The notes under the pieces: model-generated
What the model saw: the letters and a program-made list of their open reading frames with translations, nothing else
Database searches by the model: none
Told to the model about the DNA's origin: nothing
Shown: one piece after another, positions 56,204-64,000 of the stretch
Numbering within the stretch: position 1 is the first letter of the stretch
Layout of the letters: each line of letters starts with the position of its first letter
Assembly: GCA_963457665.1 (NCBI GenBank)
Contig: OY735213.1
Location: 51,447,785 to 51,511,784 of the forward strand
DNA: 64,000 nt
Reading direction: 5' to 3'
From: Thysanoteuthis rhombus
Taxonomy: Eukaryota > Mollusca > Cephalopoda > Oegopsida > Thysanoteuthidae
Position numbers and translations under genes: made by a program

Positions 56204-56559
56204 AAATGTTATTGTAAAAATACGAGTTCCTTGTTTTGGCCATGTGAAAATCGCTTAGTTAGCTCAGAAGTACTCAAACATTTTGGCCACCATTCGCTGA
56301 CCATTTTTGGCATCTTTTGGATGATTCTTAGCTTTTGTCTTGCGTTTTCTGGCTATTTTTGTAATTTAGCACTTCTTAGCGATCAAACTAGTGTGAAAAT
56401 ATTATTTGAGTTGAAAACACTGAATTCAGTCTTGGCAGTATTTCCAGCTTAAACCCATGTCCATTATCCATTGTGTTCAGGAATGGTTTCAAGTGTCTCA
56501 TGATTTTAAGAACTAATACAACAAATATAAGCAACAAATCAGTTCAGATCTGTGTAAGT
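56204..56559. other. unannotated
   Basis: A plus frame at 56201-56452 (83 codons, Phe/Leu-rich, starting in the element's end) has no recognised motif. Confidence 0.35.
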
Positions 56560-56908
56560 CAGTGCTTTTTAACCTTTTCAAGGCTGGCAACCATTTAAGA
56601 TTTCAAAACCTTTTTAACAACCCATAATCTTAGGGCTAAACAATGATAGAAAAAAATGGCTGAAGTCAATATTAAAAAGTGTAAATACGAAAATGTTAAA
56701 AAGCAGTAGATGTCAAAAATCAAAAGTCTGTATCAAGATATTACTAATAAAAAGCATTTAGTGCTCTGGCTTCAATTGCTTTTTCTCAATTAACTTAGAA
56801 ATGTGTGGCATTTTAGTGCTGAGTGCTTTTTGAAAGTCTGTTTACCACCACCCCCCTTCTCGCTTGTACTACTTGGGGAGGATGTACACTCGAGATCAAG
56901 AACCACTG
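56560..56908. mobile_element. hAT-like MITE
   Basis: The left end CAGTGCTTTTTAACCTTTTC and the right end, reverse complement CAGTGGTTCTTGATCTCGAG. Flanking octamers GTGTAAGT and GTATGAGA agree at only 5 of 8 positions, so the duplication is decayed or absent. Confidence 0.6.
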
Positions 56909-57919
56909 GTATGAGAAAAGCTTTTGGGATGAAAGAATTAACAGGAAGTATTCAATATAGAAATAAATAAATTTAAAAATAAAAAAAATAGAAGACTTGG
57001 AAAAACAGGTCAGTGATTTTTCTCCTTAGTACATTACTATTCTACATCATCTGTGTGAAACCTTTTTCTCTACCTCTCTCTTTTTGTTTTACCTTATAAC
57101 TTACTAGCAGGGATACCCGGCATTGCCCGAGGAAAACAGAACTTCAAATTTAATAACACAGTGAAAAATATGTTGTTTTTTTTTATTCCTTTTTACCCAA
57201 TCTAACACAAGAAATGTAAAAACTATTATTAACACAAGGATGTAAATCTTTACTTCCAATATGCGCTGTTTACTGACTGTGGAAGATTGATGGCCTTACT
57301 GAAGCAGTTATGAAATAAATCAATAAAGAATGAAGATGAATCTAAATAGTAGTCAAAAATTAATAATAATGGTTTACAGTACTTTATCCCTCGGCCACAA
57401 AAAAAATAGAATAATTACTTTTAAGTTTAGTGATGACCTGATTAACTTCATCCTTGCAACGTATTGCCTTTGCAATGAACTGAAGTATGTTGAATTTTTG
57501 TTAATGAGGAAAGAGAAAAGGGTGAAGGGAAGCTACCTTCACTATGAAATGAATTACTTCGGATTTTTGTCAATTAGAAAATAGAAGTAGAGAGAGAAAC
57601 TAAAACCCCCAAGGACTTAGCAGTAGTAAGACTCACACGGTCTATCACTGTCACATTTTCAAAAAAGCATATACGACTAAAAAGAATTGATTTTATTGTG
57701 AGAAATGTGTGCACCATTGGTGAAAACAATGGCTGATGAAAATCCTAGTATAAAAATTAATTTTTTCTGATGTTTAGAACCAGAGAATGATCTATAAGCC
57801 TACGTGGGAAATTGATTTTTATTCATCCTTCATGCTAAATATCATTTCAATCGGCCTTGTGGCTTTTGCAGAGAAGACGCATATACAAACAAACAAAAGG
57901 CTGAAATATTAGCATTGAT
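56909..57919. other. unannotated
   Basis: A plus frame at 57330-57584 is Lys/Leu-rich with no motif. Around 57870-57910 the phrase ACGCATATACAAACAAACAA suggests the end of an unidentified repeat. Confidence 0.35.
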
Positions 57920-58140
57920 TAGAAACTAAAGAACTGTCAACATAGGTATCTTCGGTTTTTAAGTGATTCTGGCTGGCTGAATATTTATTCATGTATGTCA
58001 GTATGTGTCATATTTATGGGCTTTTTAGAGGGCTAAAAATTCACTTATGTCTAGAAGAAACTTTTTTTTCCCCAATTTTTCCCTCGAATGAGTTTTCCTC
58101 CATCACATAATAATCTGTTAGCAAAATACATGTTACATAA
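57920..58140 (+). repeat. family A 5' half
   Basis: ATTAGAAACTAAAGAACTGT, CAACATAGGTATCTTCGG, GTGATTCTGGCTGGCTGAAT, TTTAGAGGGCTAAAAATTCA. Confidence 0.75.
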
Positions 58141-58177
58141 GAAGTACTAAGTTGAACTTGTAGATTCATAGGCTACT

Positions 58178-58255
58178 CGTATAATCACTATAGCCCGTGC
58201 ATGAACTAATTATGTAAAATTTAAAAAAAAAAAGGTCCTAAATTAATCAAAAGTT
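58178..58255 (-). repeat. family B terminal fragment
   Basis: TATAATCACTATAGCCCGTG and GAACTAATTATGTAAAAT match the left end of the copy at 48210. Confidence 0.6.
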
Positions 58256-58734
58256 ACTCTCCCTGAACTACTATCTGAATTTCTTAGTATGAATTTAAGA
58301 GTTAAGTCTTCATGCTGAATTGAAAGATTCAATGTCGACAGTGAATATAAAACAAGAATATATGATCTTATTTTATAACTGTATGCATGAAAATTGATGC
58401 TACTTTTATTTTTCAACTTCTACAGAGATCTATGTTAAGATTGAATACTTGGTAGCAGATGGTGTTTGTGCTTGTGTGTATGTCGTGAGTTTTCTCTGTG
58501 GCACATGATGTGGGTGTGTCCATGTATGTATTTATGTCATGGCAGTAACCGTCTGTTTCTTAATTTTTCTGGTCCTTTATTCTAAGCTAAAAATAACTTA
58601 CAGTACATGCGGTATTTAGTTCAACAACTGACTGATAAGTGTCTCTACCATTTAATAAAAGCTTATTTCATTGGTTGCCGGTGGCAAGATTATATTCCAC
58701 TTAATCCCATGAAGGATAACTCAGTTTTTTTCTA
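58256..58734. other. unannotated, TG-rich stretch
   Basis: 58460-58540 is rich in TG/TATG words. No gene recognised. Confidence 0.4.
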
Positions 58735-58870
58735 GTTTTTTCTAGTTTTCTCAAAAGCACTCAGAGAAAGCATACCATACTCTAACTAAAAACTGAATGA
58801 AAATCAATTCATTTATAGTTACAATGCAGGTGAGGTAATTGCAAAAATTCCAAGATCCGGACAAAAATTC
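58735..58870 (-). repeat. family D 3' end fragment
   Basis: AAAAGCACTCAGAGAAAGCA, TAACTAAAAACTGAATGAAA and ATAGTTACAATGCAGGTGAG, the same fragment as 3505-3640. Confidence 0.7.
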
Positions 58871-59334
58871 AATCAATTATTCTTTAACAAATGGGCCACC
58901 TTTCTGCAAAATGTCGTTCAAATACATCGAGAATTTTTAGAGGTATGAGAACAGGCCTGTCATTAAGATGCTGTGAAGGGGGGGGGGGTGAGTGAGTAGC
59001 TCAGTGTTGCTAAAATAAAATACTAAATTTGAAAAAATAGCCCTAAAATGTTCCAAATGACCTACACACCGAAAAATACTACAAATGGCTAAAAACAGGC
59101 TAAAGCTAAAAGGTTTAAGCATGTTTATGATAATTTGGAGGTTTCTTGTGCTGCCTAATCAAGAAATACTGGGAGGGGGGTAGACAAGTGATTTCCAAGT
59201 AGGGCCAATCTGCTCTGTCTCCATTGACCCTCTCTTTGGGACAGGCATGACTGAGGAACCAAAACAGAGATGGAGAGATACAAATTAATTCATGTACCTC
59301 TTGATGCTCATACTTGTAAAATATTGTGGTGTAG
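58871..59334. other. unannotated, with a poly-G run
   Basis: A G run at 58978-58988. The following 120 bp repeats CTAAA/GGCTAAA words irregularly. Confidence 0.4.
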
Positions 59335-59475
59335 AATTATTCTGCCAATATTATTTTCCATAAAAATTATGAACGGTCATTTTTGCTTTTTTGACTCTAC
59401 TTTAAAAACAAAAATGTGGACTTAAGGCATTCTCTTATGACATCATTAGCAGCTGGAAAAAAAATTTGTCACATC
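59335..59475 (-). repeat. family G interspersed repeat
   Basis: The reverse complement reads TCCAGCTGCTAATGATGTCA, AAGTCCACATTTTTG, GCAAAAATGACCGTTCATAA, matching 20245-20372. Confidence 0.6.
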
Positions 59476-59517
59476 TTTTCTTCCCTATTTCTGCTATTTA
59501 ACATAATTGGGGCCTAC

Positions 59518-60072
59518 CAACGGCCACAAAAGAAGATACCAAGCGGAGAATCACCCTAGGATGGCAAGCCTTTGGCAGAGCAAGCTCAACCTTCAAAAAC
59601 AAGACTATCCCTATAATCCTAAAAGGAAGAGTATACAACCAATGCATTCTCCCGATAGTCACTTATGGAGCTGAAATATGGAACCTAACAAAAAACAAAC
59701 CCACAAACTGAGAAGCTTGCAGCGTGCGCTTGAGAAAATCATGGTTGGCTTCAAATGGAGAGATCACCTGACAGCACAATATATCAGGAAGAAAACGGGA
59801 ATCCGAGACATCAAAGAATTAATCAGAAGGCTCAAGTGGCAGTGGGCTGGTCATGTTGAGAGAATGAAAGACAACCGATGGACATCACAACACACAAAAT
59901 GGAGCCCCAGAGACCTCATGCGAAACCAAGGCCGGCAGAATACAAGATGGAGAGACAAACCAAACAAATTCAGAAAGTACTGGCTCCGCAATGCCCATGA
60001 TAAAGAAATGTGGCAGATCCTGGGGAAGGTCTATGTCCAACGTGGACGTTAAAAGACTGATGATGATGAACT
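59518..60072 (+). pseudogene. RTE-type LINE 3' end
   Basis: The same C-terminal region as 46110-46700, with a frame change near 59690. Upstream frame: WQAFGRASSTFKNKTIPIIL and YNQCILPIVTYGAEIWN. Downstream frame (59678-60052): HKLRSLQRALEKIMVGFKWR, IRRLKWQWAGHVERMKDNRW, RWRDKPNKFRKYWLRNAHDK and EMWQILGKVYVQRGR, with the natural stop TAA at the position expected for the lineage, then GACTGATGATGATGA as tail. The truncation point is close to that of the other copy. The frame shift and lack of RT make it inactive. Confidence 0.9.
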
Positions 60073-60735
60073 GAAAAGTGTCTTATAGAGATGTGTGGAC
60101 ACAGCTGAAAAACTGTCTCATACGTTGAAAAGAGACATAAAATAGAATTGAAGGATGTTTTTCTTGATTTATACACTGTCATCTGACAATCAATCATAAA
60201 TCTATGACACATAAAAAAAAAAATGGTGATTATTTAATTATCCTTGGGATGAAAAACATAGAATTAGCAGATCACTTCACGTACTTGTCTTCCATATTTG
60301 GTCATGTGATGCGGATCAATTCCTGCATGGGTTTCATACTTTGATTACGTCATTGTCTGCAGCTTTACTTTATTTTTCGTGACACATACATCTCAGCCTA
60401 CTTCTAAAAGTGATCTAAGGGACATATATATCTGAGCAAACATAGAAACTTTGGGATATACGTGTCCCAGAAGTCTTGAAAAGGGTCAAGACTTATCTCC
60501 TAAATGAGTAAAAGATGAAAATCTCATGTTTGATATCTGAAATTTTGAATGAAATGTTGTATTTCTGCCTAAATATTTTGAGGTTAGATAAGACAAAAAC
60601 GATTATTTCAAATAGATAGTCTTTTTTTTTTTTTTTTTTGCTTAAAATGACCATACTGGTTTAGATAACAATTCCTTCTTATAGCTTAGAGTGTGCTTAC
60701 TGTTAGGGATCAGAGAAAGGTTTGTGAATGATATA
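60073..60735. other. unannotated
   Basis: A T run at 60624-60640. Nothing else recognised. Confidence 0.4.
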
Positions 60736-61019
60736 CAGTGGAAGCTGCTTATTATGATCACTTTGGGACTGGATCTTTTAGATAACAATGAGCTGCTGAT
60801 AATATTAGACAGAATTTATAAAAGTTGAAACAATTTTCATTCATTGTTATGATTTGATTGTCATAAACAGCTTTGTATTGTTGAGAATTAACACAAAATT
60901 TATTGACTTTTTTATATAATTTTTAATCAATTTCGAATAGAATGTTTGGAACCTACTGCTTTCGATAACAATAATCGTTTGATAACAATATCCATGTTTA
61001 TAGCAAACAGCTTCCTCTG
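60736..61019. mobile_element. pogo/Tc-like MITE
   Basis: The left end CAGTGGAAGCTGCTTATTAT, preceded by TA, and the right end, reverse complement CAGAGGAAGCTGTTTGCTAT. Internal GATAACAAT words repeat near 60780, 60963 and 60980. No TA directly follows the right end. Confidence 0.6.
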
Positions 61020-61035
61020 CAGTGTATTAAGATTG

Positions 61036-61106
61036 GGCCTGCCTTGTGGCTGAGATAGTTGCATATTTCTCACAGGTGTGATTCGTTGATGTTCTAGTCG
61101 AGGATG
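61036..61106 (+). repeat. tRNA-like SINE head
   Basis: CTTGTGGCTGAGATAGTTG as A box and GATGTTCTAGTCGAGG as B box, spaced as in a tRNA. Confidence 0.4.
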
Positions 61107-61379
61107 TTGAATACTGATGTTCAAGGAAGAAATGCTCTCTTCAATTAGAGGAATGGTGCTGCATAATTTTCCCTTGCTCTTCTCCTATTTCAGCCTTGTG
61201 TCTTATAAAGCTGAGCAGAGTAAATATTATGTATTATCTAAGGAGTTTATCCATTGCTTTTATGATTCTTATCCTTAAAAAAAACTTCAAAAGAGAGAGA
61301 AACAGAAGAGGAACTCCTCCTTTTCTGTTTCTTTCTCGAGACATCTGGTATAACTGGACCATGTTGAACCGGAGTAATT

Positions 61380-61985
61380 TTTTGCTGGGATATCTTGTCA
61401 GCCTCTCCTGGCCAGTTATTGCTTTTACTACCTTCTTAATCATCTACAAACTGTTTCGAATCTCTATCATATTCACTGCTAGAGTTAGAAGACCCCAGAA
61501 CAAAGAAATATCTTGTCAGCTACTTCTGTACAATCATTGCTTACATTGTTTTACATCACTATTTGACTATCTGCCAGAGTAAGAACACCCAGGATAAAGG
61601 ATCATCTTGTCAGCTGCTTCAGGACATTCATTGCTTTCAATGCCTACTTTACCATCTGCAAATTGTCTTGTCTCTCTTTTCAATTCACTGTCAGTATAAG
61701 AAGACTTGGTGCAAAGAAATTTGTTGTCAGTTGCTCCAGAACAATTGTTGTTTTTACTGCCTTGTTCACCATCTATAAATTGTTTTGTATTACAATCCTA
61801 TTCATTTCTGAATAAGAAAACCCAGAATAAAGAAATTTCCTGGAATATATCTCATCAGTCACTTGAGGATAATCATTGTATTCACTACCTTCATCACCAT
61901 GAACAAATTGTCTTGAATCCCTGTCAGAGTGAGAAGATCCCAAATAAAGAAATTTCTTGCAAGATATCTTTTCAGCTGCTCCCAA
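61380..61985. repeat. degenerate ~115-bp tandem repeat
   Basis: The word (A/T)TCTTGTCAGC and its variants recur at about 61391, 61509, 61603, 61720, 61852 and 61964. It is followed in each unit by CATTGCTTTYAYTRCCT-like, ATCTRYAAATTG and AGAAGA-CC-AATAAAGAA blocks. Frames on both strands run partly through it, so the array might come from a repeated coding exon, but stops interrupt every frame. Confidence 0.75.
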
Positions 61986-62094
61986 GTGGTTAAAATGAGT
62001 TTTCTTAGGCTAACAAATCTCCCTCAACTGTCACTTATCATCCTCTATTAATTTCAGTTCCATTTGATTACATATCCGTAGCCCTGCCAAGGTT

Positions 62095-62450
62095 ATCAAA
62101 TTACCATAGCCCAACAAATAGTCCGCCAACCAACCAGCAAAGTGGGCTACACATTCTTCTCTCTTTGCTTGTTTATGTGTGTATGTCTAGGTGTCCTGGT
62201 CACATTTTTGATACTATAATCTTGAAAATTTACATGAGCACACCAATAGGCATCATCTAAAAACATTTTCATTTTATTTCATTTCTTTTTTTCTAACAGT
62301 CCTTTTTCTTGGATCTCTATGGACATGTGGGAGCAACAATGCCTGGTTATTGTGCTGATACATTTTAGATAAAAGATTTTTTTTTTAGATAATTTTGGTT
62401 CTGTTACATGTGCTGTCTGTGGTGATTCATTTACACTGGGTAGAAATATT
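62095..62450 (+). repeat. family B MITE
   Basis: AAATTACCATAGCCCAACAA, AACCAACCAGCAAAGTGGGC, CTTGAAAATTTACATGAGCA, and GTCTGTGGTGATTCATTTAC at the right. Confidence 0.88.
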
Positions 62451-62489
62451 TCAAGTTTGGAATTATCAAAGGCTCAAAGATATATGGAT

Positions 62490-62610
62490 GAACCAGGAAC
62501 TGTCAACATAGGTCCCTTTAGTTTATAAATTGGTCTGACTGGCTGGCTATGTATCATGCATTCAGAATGCACTAATGGAGCTAGAGGGCTGACATGGAAA
62601 GCTTGCCTCA
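62490..62610 (+). repeat. family A 5' fragment
   Basis: GAACTGTCAACATAGGTCCC to GGAGCTAGAGGGCTGACATG. The element stops just inside the core. Confidence 0.8.
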
Positions 62611-62744
62611 TTAGATAAAAGGAGGCAAATATTCACACAGAATGTTCAATTTGAACACACCCACAACATCAAGTGTGTTTCTCTGGGACAAAAGAAATCC
62701 TCTAGTATATATCAATGAGTGTACATTATGTATACAGGTTTTAG

Positions 62745-63140
62745 AAACCATCAACCACTGTCACCAAAACTGTCAACATTGGTCTTTTCAGTTTTTAAAT
62801 TGGTCTGGCTTGGTATGCATGCATGCATGTATCATGTGCACATTATGTGTCAATGGAGCTGGCTTTTTTCAAAAATTCTCCCCCAAAAGTTTTTTAGTGG
62901 ACGGGGGTAATTTATGAGATAAATTCATGCTAAATCGGTCGATTAGTTTGTCTGACTGCATTCAAACGTTTAAAAAATAAAATTTTTTCTAGTGATCACT
63001 GCCCAACAAAAAGCCAGAAAAGTAAGTTCTATTGATTCCCCCTTTTTTTGAAAAATTTTCTCGCTGATCATCCCCAACAACATGGCATGCTGCCAAAACA
63101 CAGTCACCTGATGGTTTCTATTGAGTGACTAACCTGACCT
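62745..63140 (+). repeat. family A MITE-like repeat
   Basis: TTAGAAACCATCAACCACTG at the start, a duplicated AAACTGTCAACATTGGTCTT, GGCATGCTGCCAAAACACAG, and TTGAGTGACTAACCTGACCT at the end. Confidence 0.85.
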
Positions 63141-63514
63141 GAGTCTAACCATGATCATTGATAATTATCTCATCAATACCATGTTAGGCCTTTGTTTTCG
63201 ATCTGATGGCACATCTTTTCAATTCTTTGTTGATTGTACTTTGTTTTTCTCCATCTGACAATTCATTTTTAGCGCATCATTATGTTCTGAAAGAAGCCTC
63301 TGCTATTAGCATCGAGACTTGTTTCCATTTTGTCAGTCGCTGCCACCAGTCTCCTACTATTTTTGGTTACAAGACGTTTGCCTACACATTAGATGAAAGT
63401 TGATAATTGACACAATCAGGCGTGCCGTTACCTGTTGTTGAAATAATAGAGAATACTGACGCACTCTCAATGTACACTCATTGATATGTATTTATAGATC
63501 TCTTTTGTTTTCAG
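63141..63514. other. unannotated
   Basis: A plus frame at 63206-63403 (65 codons) has no recognised motif. A pyrimidine-rich stretch ends at 63514. Confidence 0.35.
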
Positions 63515-63905
63515 AGAGGTGTGCGCATGGTGCGGTGGATGTGTTTGAACTGAACGTTCTGTGTGGTGACAATCTGCCTTCCTATGTCTAATGAGGAGGC
63601 AAACTTTCTGTAGAATGTGAAGAATCTTATTTTCTAATGAACCAAAATCTTCGCTGATTGTGTTTCCATTCTCTGATCCCTCGATGCCGGCAGTTACAAA
63701 ATCAGAAATGGCAACTACCTGCTCAGTCTGTTTATGAGAGGTACAAATGGATCTTTAAGAATAAGTTGCATAACTGTGAGGAAATGCTTGCACAGATATG
63801 TGAACCTTATGTAATTAACACACACATAAACAAAATCTGGCTCAAGGCTGTCTATATAAAGCATTAAGTAATGATTTTTAAGAATAAAAAAAAAATATAA
63901 AAGAC
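63515..63905 (+). CDS. possible terminal exon of an unidentified host gene
   Basis: A good splice acceptor, TCTCTTTTGTTTTCAG, ends at 63514. The following frame (two bases of a split codon, then coding) reads RCAHGAVDVFELNVLCGDNL and PSYV, ending at TAA 63589-63591. The rest would be a 3' untranslated region, and AATAAA at 63883-63888 followed by an A run is in the right place for polyadenylation. The segment is richer in G+C than its surroundings and matches no repeat here. I do not recognise the peptide. It may instead be chance, since 25 codons is short. If real, the gene is on the plus strand with earlier exons in or before this window. Confidence 0.3.
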
Positions 63906-64000
63906 CTCGTTGCTGTAACTGTTTGTTAGTTTGTTGATTTTTGATCATGCTGAAGTAAACAGAAAGAGAGGAAGTGGGTACTGGGAACACATAAATAGAA

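Noticed and set aside
63658..63990. Overlapping frames on both strands near the right edge
   Set aside because: They lie in what would be the 3' untranslated region of the candidate terminal exon and contain the AATAAA signal and A run. No motif seen.

Overview
This is AT-rich metazoan nuclear DNA, very probably from an invertebrate. No complete protein-coding gene is visible. No open frame exceeds about 170 codons, and the only frames with recognisable homology are relics of transposable elements: RTE-type non-LTR retrotransposons, mariner transposases and a probable Penelope-like retroelement. tRNA-headed SINEs, long dinucleotide arrays, T-tracts and apparent CpG scarcity fit an animal genome, but I cannot name the phylum from this window. 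All identifications are by eye, without database search.

The backbone is a dense set of interspersed repeats. Families were defined by matching copies to each other. Family A (about 400 bp, 15 full or partial copies) has a conserved core GGAGCTAGAGGGCTGAAAAT. Family B (about 360 bp, 10 copies) has terminal inverted repeats containing TGAATCACCATAGCCC. Family C (about 380 bp, 7 copies) has terminal inverted repeats containing TTGAACAACCATAG. These look like non-autonomous DNA transposons and share an internal layout. Family D is built from internal units of about 160 bp. hAT-like elements lie at 21601, 36275, 18864 and 56560 (and more doubtfully 5769), an element with 5-bp flanking repeats at 48127, a mariner-type MITE at 26176, small TA-flanked elements at 3810 and 23737, and long inverted-repeat elements at 17262, 27238, 44089 and 55721.

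Layout: 1-9.7 kb holds A, B and C copies, a decayed LINE reverse transcriptase (4078-5232) and a minus-strand RTE 3' end. 10-20 kb holds A and D copies, AT arrays, a nested hAT/B pair and a long palindrome (19798-19924). 20-31 kb holds MITEs, two mariner transposase relics and a tandem unit with nuclear-receptor-like half-sites. 31-42 kb holds SINEs, a second RTE lineage, a 28-bp minisatellite and the Penelope-like fragment. 42-56 kb is mixed repeats, including an RTE 3' end (46110), a long inverted-repeat element and a local duplication. 56-64 kb holds further MITEs, another RTE 3' end (59518), a decayed tandem array of about 115 bp and a possible terminal exon at 63515.

The window is best read as intergenic or very large intron sequence. 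Three plus-strand segments (about 34620-35003, 42290-42487, 63515-63905) have the look of exons with splice signals and could belong to one host gene, but none has recognised homology.
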